Below are positions 1-13,647 of a stretch of 64,000 nucleotides of DNA, piece by piece. Both the position numbers and the translations under genes were made by a program. This DNA is from Halicephalobus mephisto (Eukaryota; Nematoda; Chromadorea; Rhabditida; Panagrolaimidae): positions 124,001 through 188,000 of the forward strand of contig SWDT01000224.1 in the NCBI GenBank assembly GCA_009193035.1, in the 5' to 3' direction. Position 1 is the stretch's first letter, and each line of letters starts with the position of its first letter. Below the pieces are notes generated by a model. The model did no database searches, was not told where the DNA came from, and was given only the letters and a program-made list of their open reading frames with translations.

Positions 1-2
1 GA

Positions 3-140
3 AAAATTCTGTATACTGTATATCTCAGAAGTTACAACAGAAAATTTGAAATTTTTCTTCACAAAAATAATTGAATTTAAAATTTCAGAAAATTTTTATT
101 TTCTGTCATGACTTCTGAAACATACAGTATACAGTAATTT
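3..140. repeat. MITE-like inverted repeat
   Basis: Two arms of roughly 50 bases (about 3-55 and 82-140) are near reverse complements: the left arm contains TCTGTATACTGTATATC and the right arm, read backwards, TACTGTATACTGTATGT, followed in both by a CAGAAGT..ACAGAAAAT stretch. The arms are separated by about 27 bases, giving a long imperfect hairpin. This is the shape of a short non-autonomous DNA transposon. The putative last exon of the gene to its right lies inside it. Confidence 0.6.
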
Positions 141-2131
141 CCGATAACTTAAACTGTAGACCTTGTCGAGAAGACTTTGATAATCTACAGTATCTTCCTG
201 TTACTGTATAACGACCCGGATTAAAAGTAATACTTCTAAAATTCCAAACCATACTGTAGAATCTTTACCTTGTACAGAAATTGAACAAAATTGTTCAAAA
301 ATAGGATTCTGATTCAGTTTGTTCCCTAGGGCATAGTACAGTCTTCCGACATTACTGGTAAAAAGTTTGCTGATGTCGATTTTGTAGTACTTTTTGACTT
401 TTTGAATCTTGTAATACCCGACTTTGGACACAAGTTCCAAAAAGTCCTTCTCCATAGGGTACGTGGAAGTGATGCCTACCATCAACTCGTCCGGTACAGT
501 ACTGGCGATTAAGACCAATTCGAAGAAATACTCTAAATATTTCTCATAAGAAGGTTCTTCGTCATTCATGATACAGATGAAATTGTTGATTTTGTCCTTT
601 GGGACTGTTTTATAGATTGATAGCGGTATTTCGTATTTGCATTCGTGGAGGTTCAGAATGTGGAAAGCAGCGTACCGGAAAGCCCAGTTTTGCTGCCCCC
701 CGATGACCCGCATGGCCTGAGTGCAGGTCACATTCAGGCCCTGATCTGAAGAGTCCCACAGGTGATTATGATTAAGAAATCTAATTTACCCGTGAAATCA
801 CCACCCATTAATGAAAGCCATCCAGAAATAGTAACATTGTCCAGTTTTTTCTGGGCTTTGCCGAACTTTTCCAAAAGAAACGGGATAAACTGGTAAGGAT
901 TGGAGTAGTCATCGGCATTGAGGTTCCATTCAATTCTCTCCCGCGGCTCTTCGAACAGTCTCTTAATAGTGTAGACGTAAGCCTGGATCCCCTCGTTGAT
1001 AAACTGGCCGGATAAAATTAGCACCTCAGTAGGGGTCGCTAATGGATAAGCAACTCTATCTACCGTACTTAAATACAGAATATCGGCAAGCTTCGCAGAA
1101 ACACTCCCGTCACCCTTATTCTCCTCCATGATTAGCTTGAATGCAGCCAGAAATATCCGGCACTTTCGAGGGCTTTCGGTTTCAGATTCGGGCTGTTCTA
1201 AGAAAGTAAACTTACTAAGAATCTGAAAAAATTACAAAATAAATACCATACTACCGTAGAAATTAAAATGAATATTATTGCGAAATTGTTTCAACGCGAA
1301 TTTCTAGTGGTTTTTAGAAACTAAAGTGGCCTAAAATTTTACTTTTTCGTAACGATGATTTCGAAATTACTTTTTTTAAATTCTTCTTGAATCTAGAAAT
1401 TTTTGAATCGGAGTATATGGGGTGTGGAACGTCTTCTCCACCTTCAAGAGTCAGCAATTATATATGAAAGTATCAATAAAGATCTCACAAATCACAACTA
1501 CCCCGAAGTACCCCATCGAAGCGGGTTGCTGTGCTTATTTTATATTTTCAAAGTTACCTTCTTGAAAGGAAAGAAAAATTTCCATTCCGGGTGATCCGTA
1601 ATCATTTTTATAGCTACATACATTGTAGTTATTGGATTCAGCATAAGGAGCAAAGCGAAGTCGTTGAGTTCATCCTTACCATCCCCGTGCTTATAGAACA
1701 TTTCAACAATCACACTAGCACGAGTGTCAGTGTCGTAGAAATTACAATCAAGGAACTCGTTGGGGAAATTCTTGACTTGCTCAGAATTCCAGAAAGCAAG
1801 TACTGCTTGATCACGGTCGTTGAGGGAGTTGAATGTGTGTTTGACAAATTCGAGAATACAAAGTTTATTTGCAGCATCTAATTCCTTAAAATAATCGAAA
1901 AGAACTGTAGATTTAATAAATCCTTCGTAACCAGGAACACAAGTCGGAGCATTTTTCAAGTATTCCGTGGTTCTGGAGTTGTCAAAATCCTTCTCGATGA
2001 GCAACTTCAGCTCTTCGTTGAACCTAATTATCGGATCTTTGCTCCCATCCATCAACCTGAAGATCCATCCAATATTAATCTCCTAGGAGGTACTTTCGGA
2101 TTAAAACAATAAAGAAAACTATAAAAATCAT
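77..2131 (-). CDS. Unrecognised nematode protein with N-terminal hydrophobic segment
   Basis: I do not recognise this family. Exons joined by frame-matched splice sites are 2094-2131, 1558-2056, 790-1222, 269-745 and possibly 77-114, giving about 494 residues. The junction after 1558 (phase 0, TTTTTTCAG acceptor at 1223) keeps one long reading frame. The start at 2131 gives a short hydrophobic leader (MIFIVFFIVLIRK) that could be a signal peptide or anchor. An upstream in-frame ATG at 2326 exists but overlaps the dbt-1 start codon on the other strand, so I prefer 2131. The body is acidic and mostly alpha-helix-like, with no repeats or catalytic motif that I can name. The final exon is doubtful because it lies in an inverted repeat; the true 3' end may be outside the window. 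The intron 1223-1557 carries a dispersed repeat. Confidence 0.6.
1280..1535 (+). repeat. Dispersed intronic repeat, family A copy 1
   Basis: Contains the shared blocks CGCGAATTTCTAG, TTTTTAGAAACT and ATATATGAAAGTATCAAT in the same order as copies near 18.7, 39.5, 46.8 and 61.5 kb. It fills most of the longest intron of the host gene. This looks like an old non-autonomous transposon; no coding capacity is seen. Confidence 0.5.
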
Positions 2132-2324
2132 ATAAAACCAAAAATTGAAGTCGAAAATTTCAAAATATGGTGTCCACAAATGATAGCCGTTGGCATCGGA
2201 GTCACTTTGCCAATTCACGATTCGTTGCAAACAGTTTTTAACTGATCTTTTGAGACACACTGGCCTTGCAGTTTCTAGTTGTAACGTTTTCAAGTTTATT
2301 TTTTTCAATCCAAAGATAAGCACC

Positions 2325-3864
2325 ATGTTGAAGCTGTTTGCTCTTCGAGGATCCCGATTATGGAACAATGACTTTGCACGAAGTTTCCATACATCAAGTA
2401 GGTTTTCGAACAGAATTTTTATATCAGTCTGATCTCTAATTGCTTGTTTCCAGGTTACTTGGCCAAATTGGTGCAGTTTAAGTTGGCTGATATCGGTGAA
2501 GGCATCGCAGAAGTCGAGATGAAGGAATGGTAGGGAATTTTACTCTGATTATTTTTGATTGTGAATTTTAGGTACGTGAAAGCCGGTGATCAAGTTGCTC
2601 AATTTGACAATATCTGCGAAGTTCAGAGCGATAAAGCGGCTGTTACGATTACCAGTCGGTTTGACGGAGTAGTAAAGTCGCTGAAACACGAGGTTGGAAG
2701 TATCGTCAAAGTCGGGTCAACATTACTGGAGATCGAAACTGATTCTGCTTTAGCTGAGGAAGAGTCCAAGACTCCTGAGAAGCCGATTGCTAAAGAAGAA
2801 CCGAAAAAAGAGGAAAAACACGAAGGAACTTTCAATTTAGGCAAAGCACTAGCAACTCCCGCCGTCAGACGTATCGCGATGGAGAATAAGGTTAAATCTC
2901 ATTATCTATGTCCAAATTCACCTTATCAATTTGTAGGTAGATTTGTCCAAAGTACAAGGAACTGGTAAAGACGGCAGAGTACTCAAAGAAGACGTCATGA
3001 GATTCCTTGGGCAGATTCCGCCGGCGGAATCCCCTGCTTCCTCGGCTCCTCAGCCATCCGCTGTCCACATTGTCCCGGGACAGGACAGAAAGGTCCCAGT
3101 ACGAGGATACACACGGGCAATGGTTAAATCCATGTCGGAAGCACTGAAAATCCCTCACTTTGGTTATGATGACGAAATCTATGTGGACAAATTGATCCAA
3201 CTCCGGTCACAACTGAAACATGTCGGGAAAGAACGCGGAATCAAGCTCAGTTACATGCCTATCATCATCAAAGCCACATCCATGGCTCTCCTCAAGTACC
3301 CGATATTGAACTCCAGTGTGGATGGGAATTTCGATAATTTGATTTACAAGGTAATTTTCGTTTTATTACTTTCATTACAGTATTTTTAGGGTTCTCACAA
3401 CATCTGTCTAGCCATCGACACTCCTGGTGGATTAGTTGTTCCTAATATCAAGAACTGCGAACAGAAGAATATCTGGGAAATTGCTGCAGATTTGAACAGA
3501 CTACAAGAAGCCGGTCAAAAACAACAAATCAGACCTGAGGATTTGACCGGAGGCACCTTTACCCTCTCCAACATTGGAGCTGTGAGTTATGTACTTCTTT
3601 TAAATTTACAGCAATCCTATTTAGATCGGTGGAACTTATGCAATTCCAATTATTTTCCCTCCTCAAGTAGCTATCGGAGCAATTGGAAAAATTCAGAAGC
3701 TTCCCAGATTCGACCACGAAGGTAATGTCTATCCAGCTCACTTAATCAAGTTCTCCTGGGCAGCAGATCATAGAGTTATCGATGGAGCCACTATTGCCCG
3801 CTTCTCAAACTTGCTGAAGGAATATCTGGAAAACCCGGCCTTTATGATGACAGAGCTTCGCTGA
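2325..3864 (+). CDS. dbt-1: Branched-chain alpha-keto acid dehydrogenase E2 (dihydrolipoyl transacylase)
   Basis: E2 core of the mitochondrial branched-chain keto acid dehydrogenase, which transfers acyl groups from lipoate to CoA in leucine, isoleucine and valine breakdown. Six exons (2325-2397, 2454-2529, 2572-2890, 2937-3350, 3390-3581, 3625-3864) give 437 residues. Domains in order: mitochondrial presequence (starts [13 protein letters not shown]), lipoyl domain with the lipoylated lysine in VQSDKAAV, an Ala/Lys/Glu linker, the E1/E3-binding domain ([13 protein letters not shown] to [13 protein letters not shown]), and the acyltransferase domain ending with the active-site motif ADHRVIDGA. 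Length and order are normal for DBT. The gene is divergent from the unknown gene to its left and convergent with the carrier gene to its right. Confidence 0.95.
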
Positions 3865-4173
3865 CTGGTTTCTAGGGTTTTTTATTTAGCTAATAGGTGG
3901 ATAATAGCCTGTAAAGGTACACAATTCGGTGCCATTGTCTCTGAAATCAGAATAGGTGCCATATCGTTCACACCAAATTAAATTGATTTTTATTTCCCTA
4001 ATTTGTCTGAAATTTAGGTAAAATAACCATTTTCAACTGTCGGAAAAACAAGTTTAGTCAAACATGGCAAAGGCACATTAACAACAACTCTAAACCGTAC
4101 CTAGGTGTATCACATGAAAGGCCTCTAGGAAGAAGTGATCAAGGAAAGCACAAATGGCAATTCTGTGACGGCA
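3865..4173. other. Spacer between convergent 3' ends
   Basis: About 310 bases separating the dbt-1 stop and the carrier stop. I see no open frame, no perfect AATAAA on either strand near the stops and no repeat. Confidence 0.5.
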
Positions 4174-5576
4174 TTAAGTGAAGTAGGTTCTCAGCAATCT
4201 GACGACAGCTTCATAGGTTCCCATTGTTATTGCAGTGTTTGGCACTGATCTTAGGAGCTGTAAAAGTTGAAAGTAGATTTAACAGTAATTGGACTAGTTA
4301 CCTGCACATACAGTCCTCGATACATTGAACGGTATCCTCCTTCTTTGTAGAGTGCGAATAGAGTTCTGAAGAACCCTTTAGCTCCAGAATCTTCTTCACG
4401 GAGTCGTGTCCTTACGACTTCTGGAATTTCTCACTTTTTGTCGTAGTTATTTTTAGAACTCACCATGTGGATAAGCCAAGACACAAGCGAAGAACTTGGC
4501 GATTCCTCCGGCGATCATGAAATTGAAATACTTCGTGTTTTCCTTCGTCCACTCCATGTCATCGATGATCTCTCGTAATTTCTCATAGAGGACAAATTGA
4601 ATAATCGTTTCACTGATTCCCATGTATGATGCAGTTACTCCCTAAAAGAATTCGTGAAACGCCGCATGTCAATCAAAAAAGTTCCACCACAGGAAATGTG
4701 ACCCAGTCTAAAGGTTACAATTAAAAAAGAAACAAACCTTGTAGAATCCTTTTATTCCTTCTTTGGTGTAAATCCTTGTGATACATTGTCGTATCGTCAA
4801 TGGGCCATGATGTAACTGAAGCCTTGTTTTCACCAACCAAATAGGGTTTATTACTGTTGATGTCACAAAACCCGCAAATCCAGCAGAAAGCATGTGAACC
4901 ATGGCACTGTTAGGCACAACAACACCCGTTTGATTCCAGAACCTTTTTGAAGTAGAATAAGTGTAAAAATACACGGCTCTGAAGAGGATTTAAACTTAAG
5001 AAACATGATGCAATAAGCTTACTTTGACGGTGCAACACCTATTACGTTCGGTACTAATCCTTTGTAGAGAGCAGATAGGCCTTCTTTCTTTATTATTTCC
5101 CTGGAATTTTGGGTGTTTTTAATCAAGTGCAAAAAACTTACGAAACGTATTTGACAAAAGCTCGTTTGGATCCTTTTTTGGTCGCTTCTTTGACTGAATT
5201 ATGGCAATTTCGTAATAATAGGAACGATGGTGATCTTTGGAAGTCTGAAATTCATATATCAACAATTAGGAAAAGGAAAGTGAAAAAACTTGCTTTTGGA
5301 AAGATCAAATATCATCATTTGACTTGATCTAGAATGAAGATTATGCGATAGAAACCTTCTGTAGGCATTGGAACTCCCGTTAGATGTTTGTTTTCCTTGG
5401 CATGAAGTTGATGTTGAAGGTTTCCCAGCTCCAGGATCTTGAGTCATCGGAGAGTCGAAACCATGTTTCGAACTTTGAAGTCTGGTCTTGATAACTTCCA
5501 AAGGGCACGTAATTGCTGTTCCTGCAGTACCCCCAGCTGCTCCTCCGATGAAGTGTATCAGAGCCTCTCGATCCAT
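4174..5576 (-). CDS. Mitochondrial carrier, SLC25A33/36 (pyrimidine nucleotide) type
   Basis: Inner-membrane carrier with three SLC25 repeats, probably exchanging pyrimidine nucleotides like SLC25A33/36. Exons: 5356-5576, 5142-5244 (see below), 5023-5100, 4738-4978, 4464-4641, 4302-4420, 4174-4257. Carrier signatures are visible in order: [24 protein letters not shown] and [13 protein letters not shown]; the last two (NPIW and PHEV) are typical of this subfamily. The start ATG at 5576 follows TTTCAGCCC, a good trans-splice acceptor, so it is probably the first codon. With the strong TTTCAG acceptor at 5245 the second exon is one base out of frame; a weaker AAAG acceptor ten bases further in (exon 5142-5234) restores a 337-residue frame. 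That local junction is therefore uncertain. Confidence 0.85.
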
Positions 5577-6493
5577 GGGCTGAAATTCATATATAAAAAA
5601 GTGAGTTCAAGGCAAATATCGGGTCCATCAGGAGGAAAACAATAACTCGTGAACTCGGCGAAAATAATTCACGAAAAGAACGCTTGGCCAAAGAAAAGCA
5701 TTTTTCTTTTTTTTGAATTCATATAAGCTAGTGATTCTTGGGAATCTCATTAATATTTGTCTTTCAACTGGACTCGACTGAATTAGGATCTAGAGAAATC
5801 GCAACATGCCACAGGCAAACAGTTTCGACGTGAAGAGTTCATTACACACGCGGCTTTGACGAGAACGAGTAAACGAGTGGCGATTGCTCTGTTCAGCGGC
5901 CGATGACAACGAGCAAAAAGCAACACTATTCTGTTCACATGATAAACACACGAGAAAACCTTCAAAGTGATGCTTTTTCTAGTCCAAAGAACACTTATCC
6001 AAGCTCTTCAAATTGACTCAAATGTTTTCACTAGTTTATACATAATTAATTAAAATATAAGTAAAATTTTAATTTTCATAATCGGTAATTTGGATTGTAA
6101 TCAGACACTGGAGCACATGTCTGATTCGTGTAGCACGTGTTCTTTTTTGAATTGTTTTCCATCCCTTGGTCCCGCAGTCAAGAACCAACAAAATAATAGA
6201 TTTCATCACGGAAAAAAGTTTAAAAAAGTATTTAAATTGTTTAAATAAAACAGTTTTATTTTTTAAATAAAATAAATCTTTTATAAAACAATTTTATTTT
6301 TTAAACAAAATAAGTTATTTTTTATAAAACAATTTTATTTTTTTAAATAAATTATTTTTTATAAAACAATTTTATTTTTTAAACAAAATATTTTAATTTT
6401 CAAAGTAAAAAATTTTAATTTTTTAAATAAATTTAATTTTTTTAATGAAATATTTTAATTTCCAAAGAAATTTAATTTTATAAAATCCGGAAA
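5577..6493. other. Divergent upstream region, carrier / membrane protein genes
   Basis: Shared upstream region of two divergent genes. The left half is of mixed composition with short frames only; the right half (6220-6480) is a low-complexity AT repeat listed separately. No promoter motif can be named with confidence. Confidence 0.4.
6225..6480. repeat. AT-rich imperfect tandem repeat
   Basis: Repeated units of the form TATAAAACAATTTTATTTTT followed by TAAACAAAATA or TAAATAAA occur at least four times with slippage-like length differences. It ends immediately before the start of the membrane protein gene at 6494. Confidence 0.7.
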
Positions 6494-7048
6494 ATGCTGC
6501 TGATATCCCTCGGAGAAGACGAATCAGATGCCTTTCTCGTCTGCTGTGGCGGAATCCATGCTTTCGCCGCGAGTTTAGTTTTCACAATGCTAGATTTCAT
6601 CACCGTAATTTCCACTCTCTGGTTCTATCTCAACCATGTCATTGTAAGTTTATTTTTCTAAAATCAATTAATTAATCCTTTTTTGAAACTACCCCAATGG
6701 CACAATCTCATTCCTCTAGGAGCTTTGATAATTTCCATTTCCACTTTCCCGACTGGTCCTTATGGTCTCTACCACGAGAATCAGACACCCCTCAGAATCT
6801 ACCTCTGGCGTCTGAGGGTCATCTTCGTGTTTTCCTTCTGCTGGATGTGCATCTGTATGTTCCTTCAAGAAGAAAACATCGGATTTTTTGTCGGATTAAT
6901 CTGGCTAGCAGCTACAATACTCTACATCATCGGCTCCAACTTCTGCTCCACAACTTTGGATTTCCTCGATGATTATAGGGGATTCGATGGAGCCGATCCC
7001 GAAATTTACGAGAAAATTACCGGTATTCCATTAGAATCTGAATTTTAG
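6494..7048 (+). CDS. Small multi-pass membrane protein, unrecognised
   Basis: Two exons (6494-6647 and 6720-7048) give 160 residues with about four hydrophobic segments: residues about 13-35 (FLVCCGGIHAFAASLVFTML) and 36-60, and in exon 2 segments around VIFVFSFCWMCICMFL and FFVGLIWLAATILYIIG. The C-terminal tail is hydrophilic and acidic. The architecture recalls TMEM50-type small membrane proteins, but I cannot place it in a family. The obvious donor GTAAGT at 6645 gives the wrong phase with the only acceptor (CTCTAG at 6719); a donor three bases further on (AGTTTA) keeps the frame, so the junction needs transcript support. Confidence 0.55.
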
Positions 7049-7084
7049 ATTTTTATTTCCCTATTTTAATAAACTCAACAACAT

Positions 7085-8696
7085 CTAAAACGCATCGAGA
7101 TTGACCCGAGTATGTTTCGGCAAAAACAATTCAATCGATCTCTCTAAAGGTTGAATTTTCACTGTTGAGGTGTTCGATTTGAAGTCTTTAATTTCTCCCG
7201 ACACGAATAACTTTTCAAGAGCTTTCTGAAACCTCCCATTTAATCCACATTTAACAACTTTAAAAAACCCACAGGACATTCAATAAACTTCATAATAATC
7301 GAGCTTGCAACCAGATCAAGCCCATAAAATCCCGGAGTTGCAGACGATATGATACAATCTTCACTTGTTCGTGTCCATCCATTTCTCATAATTCCCAAGC
7401 GACCTGCAAATGTACCACCGACTCTAATCCTCAAAGAACACGCATCCTAAAATATTTCAATTTCAAAAAGTAATTAAGAGAATTGAAAGAATGCAATTCT
7501 AACCTCATGTTGCTCTCCAACAACAACAATGTCTGTCCCTTGGGCACACATTTCTGTCTTCCGTCCACAGCCTTCATTGACTATTTGAGAGTAATTCTTT
7601 TCATTCACTAAAATTAAAAAATCAGGGATCTTGTAATTTTTTAAAAGTAACTCACAATCTAGTTTCTGAGGCTTCGGAGATCCAGTCAAAATATGCCACC
7701 ATCTCCAAACCGGAGGAGGTTGAACTTTAGTCGTTCTGCATTTGTTGCATCCACTACAGTAATCAGTAAGTTCTATTTCTGCTCGAATCTCTTGTGGAGA
7801 ATTCTTCAACATTTCCCAGAAATAAGCAAATCGTCGTTTCAACGAACCCCAATACCAAAATTTCCATTTTTTCTCATCAATATAGCTGAACCATCCATCA
7901 GAGATATCACCAATAGTGTAAATTGTCTCAACCTTCCATGTTTTAACATCTTCAAAATTTTCTATTTTTTCATTTTTGACTTCTTCTGAAAGCGATTCTT
8001 CTGATTTTTCTTCTTTTTTCTCTTCCGGTTCAACAATAGACGTAATCTCGACTTTGATAGGCTTCACATTTCTTATTGAATTTTCAATAACAGCCATTGC
8101 AGATTCACATTGATATCTGACATCATTCTTCTGTCCTAAAATTTACTAAATTTAAATTTAACAAAATTAAAAAACTCACTGAAAACCGATGGAACAAGTA
8201 ATTCCAAACTTTTGTTACATTTTCCTCCAGGAAAAATCCCCACAGGCAAAGAACATGATTCATTTTTTCTTTCAACTAATCCAGCCAAAATATCGTTTAA
8301 TGTTCCATCACCTCCAACTACCATAACTCCATCTGTTTCTGTTTTATCCAAAACCGAACATAATGCTTTAATTTGTTCAGAATTTTCTGCATTAATAATC
8401 GTTACAGAAATTCCAGCCAAATGAAGAAGTGGCAAAGCATTTTTCTTAAAATCAGATACTCCTGTTCCACTATTTGCCGACTTATTAACAAGTACAGTAA
8501 TCCTTCTTGGACCTATTTCCGGAGATATAGTTTGTTCACCATATTTAATTGCTTGTTTAGCATAAAACGTCCTAATATCACCATCTCGTACTGCCAATCT
8601 AGCATAATTTACTCCATATGCTGCTACCAAAGATGCAAAAATAACTTTCTTCTTATGGGTATATAATGTCGTTCCAATTTTTCTAATTCTCTCCAT
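7085..8696 (-). CDS. Acylglycerol kinase (AGK/MULK), mitochondrial lipid kinase
   Basis: Diacylglycerol-kinase-family enzyme that phosphorylates mono- and diacylglycerol; in animals AGK also sits in the mitochondrial TIM22 import complex. Five exons (8180-8696, 7656-8135, 7504-7607, 7273-7446, 7085-7225) give 471 residues. The N-terminus has a hydrophobic helix (VIFASLVAAYGV). The catalytic DAGK domain shows the nucleotide-binding loop VVGGDGTLNDIL and GIFPGGKCNKS. The conserved AGK block WYWGSLKRRFAYFWEMLKN follows an acidic insert rich in Glu and Lys. It lies 144 bases downstream of the exonuclease gene on the same strand, with a TTTTTTAG acceptor just before the ATG, as expected for a downstream operon gene. 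Confidence 0.85.
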
Positions 8697-8840
8697 ACCT
8701 AAATCTAAAAAATAAAAAAATACAAAAAAAATATAAAAAAATATAAAATATAAAAACTTGGTATTAAAACCAATAAATTACTTTCAATTAATCCAAAAAG
8801 ATATTTATCAATAATCAGTAATAAATAAACAAAACACAAA

Positions 8841-11442
8841 TTATTCATTCATCAATTTATGCAACACCAACTCCAGAGTAATCTGCGCATCCTCAGCAGA
8901 GTCATGACCCGTTACATCTTCCTGAATAATTTTCATCAAAACTTCACTACTTAAATTTTTCAATGCTCTTTTTAATGGAGGTCCTTGTTTATGAGGATAT
9001 AAAACAGATGTGTCGATGACATTCTTGTGAACAATCCTCATCGCTTTCAAGTCACTTTCAAGACTATGACCAATCAGTATCGAATCTCTATTAACAAGTT
9101 CAAAAAACTTTTCTTGAGCTCCAGCAAGATCCAATTTAGCATTATTCACATCGTCTGGTTTTAATCCACTAAATCGAAAATTAGTATCTAAAACTTCTCC
9201 TGGAGGTTTAATCAGCTCATCCATAATTTTCTTTCCTTTGTAATTAACAACTGATAATCTTGCAACAGAATATCCCACTGTAGTATAGACCATTTCACAA
9301 TCAAGAGCAACAATTCTCGTTGATCTATCGTCAAATCCTTCTTTACTTGATGGAGCTTCAACAAATTCTGTTAAAACCGATTTTCGATACATTTGAGTAA
9401 CATGAGATTTTGCAAGACAGCAACCTTCTGCTTGACTATCTCCTCCACAACAAGTGTATCTAACAACCCAAGTAGCATGTTCTAAAAACAACCAAAAAAT
9501 ATAGAATTTTAAAAGAAAATTTACCTTTTTTTCTCCAAAGCTTTCCCCAATGATAATTACAGTCATCTTCTTCAATAACATCGTCTTCATTAAGTTTGAT
9601 TCTGAATTTCTTATTGCATCTACAACAAGTTCTGAACGGATTATCATCATCAACAAAAACTTTCTCCACAGATTCGTTTTCTCTAAGTTTAATTTTAACC
9701 AAACTTTTCTCCATCTCGTCAGCCCATAACGGATATCCATTATCTTCTAGTTGCTGATCAGAAAGTAAATATTTGTCAAACAATTCTTCATAAAGTTCAG
9801 TTTCTGATAACCCTTTAACTCTTTCTGCATTTTTCTTAACTCCAGCATTAACTCCAAGAGAAATAGAATCTCCATGTTTTCCTTTCAATACATCAAGATG
9901 AGAAACCTTGTTTTTCAAAGAACTTGATTTACTTGATCCATTCATTTCTTTTATCCTCCGAAGAACTCCTGTCATCCCAGACAGATATCCACTTTGTGCA
10001 GTTGCTTTTTGCATAAGTTCGTGTTCTTCTTTTTGAGCCTGGAAGTACATACAGTAAGACAAGCATAATAGAATGAAACTTACAGCAACAACAGCGTCAT
10101 TTGGATTCATAACTTTGTTAAATTCATCAATCAACTTTTGCAATGTTTTTCTTCTCAAATTGATGGAAAACTTTTTGGCCTTGGGATCAAGTGGTTCAGG
10201 TCTTGATGGCGGCAGAAGTTTCGAATCAACTTTGACTGGCAGAGATGGTTTAGGAACATGAGCTATTCGAACTTTCCCAAGAGTGTTATTCCCCATCATT
10301 TCTGTCAACTTCTTCTGTCCATCGGTGGACTGTTGTCTTGCTGCCATTGCTGCTTCTCTCCTTTTTGCCAGTTGTTCCGCTAAAGTCTGTCTTCTTATCA
10401 TCGGAGAAGGAAGCGGAGGTCCTTTAGGTTTGACAGTGAAGTTAGGAACATGAGCGACTCTTTGATTTGTGTTCGGAATTGATGTAGAGGATGATCTTTT
10501 AGAAACCGGACCAGGTTTAGGTTCAATAACAATAACATCGTCACTTGAAGAAGCCTCAGCAGACTTCCTCGTTGGGAACTGAATCTTTGTTTGCTTCAAG
10601 GAATCGGTTGACGAACTAGACTTCTGAGTTACTGGTTTAGGAGGGGGCTGAAACTGGGGATAAAGTAAAGTTATATTTTTTCAACTTACTTCATCATCCA
10701 CTTCAAAAAGAGCATCGATATCATACGCTTTTGATTTCTCTGTTTGTTTCGTCAACTCAGCCAACTTCTTGTCTATTTCCGTTATCTTCTGGACATATTT
10801 ATTAAATTCCTCAGTTTTCCCTTTGTTATTTGTTTTCGCGCTGGCAACAGCAGTTGTGACCGGGATTCTTTTGGCTTTCTTCGAAACTGGAGCTGCAGTA
10901 ATTGTTTCTTGTTTTACTTTCTTCTCTAAAGACTTCAACAACGGATCATTTCCTAAATCTGGAGGCAGTTTCGGCTTGGACGAGTCTTCAGGCGATGCTG
11001 CTCTTTTCCGTTTCCGAGAAGAATCTTCCTGAGGCGATTTAGCTTCCTTCTTATCATTACCAGCATTTAATTCATAGTAACTAGATCCGACTTCGTAATT
11101 CGGAGCAACCGGAGCATAAGCAGAGTAAGAATTGTAACTTGCAGGACTATACGACGTAGAGTAATATCCAGTATATCCACTTCCATAAGTATCCCCGCTT
11201 TCTTGAGTAATTTCAACAGAGATATTACTCTGCGAACTACTTGGAATAGCTGAATATGAAGTAGAAAACGAGGTAACTGAAGTAAGAAAGGCTTGAGAAC
11301 TGGAAGCAACTGAAAAACTCATATATCAATCACGTTAAAAATCCACTATCAAACCTTCAGAATGCGAAAAATGACAATATGGTCGTTTACAATCAGGATC
11401 CGGACAAGGAACAGATCGAAAAATTCCGGATGTTCCTATCAT
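8841..11442 (-). CDS. REXO1-like 3'-5' exonuclease with N-terminal zinc finger
   Basis: RNA exonuclease of the REXO1/Rex1 DEDDh class, nuclear, probably acting on structured RNA ends. Five exons (11355-11442, 10690-11309, 10084-10647, 9525-10038, 8841-9481) give 808 residues. The N-terminus (MIGTSGIFRSVPCPDPDCKR, then PYCHFSH) is the short Cys/His finger typical of REXO1. A long low-complexity Ser/Pro/Lys-rich middle follows, then a cysteine cluster (CCRCNKKF) and the exonuclease domain with the catalytic residues in VALDCEMVYT, HSLESDLKAM and HDSAEDAQITL. ATG 11442 is the first in-frame ATG; no clear acceptor precedes it, so an upstream untranslated exon is possible. It lies between pgm and AGK genes on the same strand. 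Confidence 0.9.
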
Positions 11443-11607
11443 TGTAAAGATTTCATAACGGCAAATTTTGAGAATGAAAATAAAAACCAAGAGACGATAA
11501 ATGTAAGTTGGCAAAATGACCACTTTGTCAAAAACATTGGGAATTTCGAAATCTTCCACTTACCAAGACCAATTCAATTTTCTTACGTTTCCCTTTAAAA
11601 ATAAAAC

Positions 11608-11613
11608 TTTATT
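11608..11613 (-). terminator. Poly(A) signal AATAAA of phosphoglucomutase gene
   Basis: AATAAA on the minus strand about 100 bases past the phosphoglucomutase stop codon at 11713. It lies in the 270-base gap before the exonuclease gene. Confidence 0.5.
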
Positions 11614-11712
11614 TATCTCTATTACACAATTATTATCTTATCAAGTATTCTAAATACCCAAAATCTAAAAAATACTTAAAAATCAGAAATACTGACCACT
11701 ACTCTGTAACAA

Positions 11713-13635
<1,923 letters not shown>

Positions 13636-13638
13636 TTT

Positions 13639-13647
13639 CTGAAAAAA
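13639..13647 (-). other. Trans-splice acceptor before phosphoglucomutase ATG
   Basis: TTTTTTCAG sits three bases before the start codon with no donor needed upstream, which is the pattern of a nematode spliced-leader acceptor at the end of an outron. Confidence 0.55.

Noticed and set aside
5783..5965. 60-codon minus frame upstream of the carrier gene
   Set aside because: No splice link to the carrier, whose ATG already follows a good trans-splice acceptor; no recognisable content.
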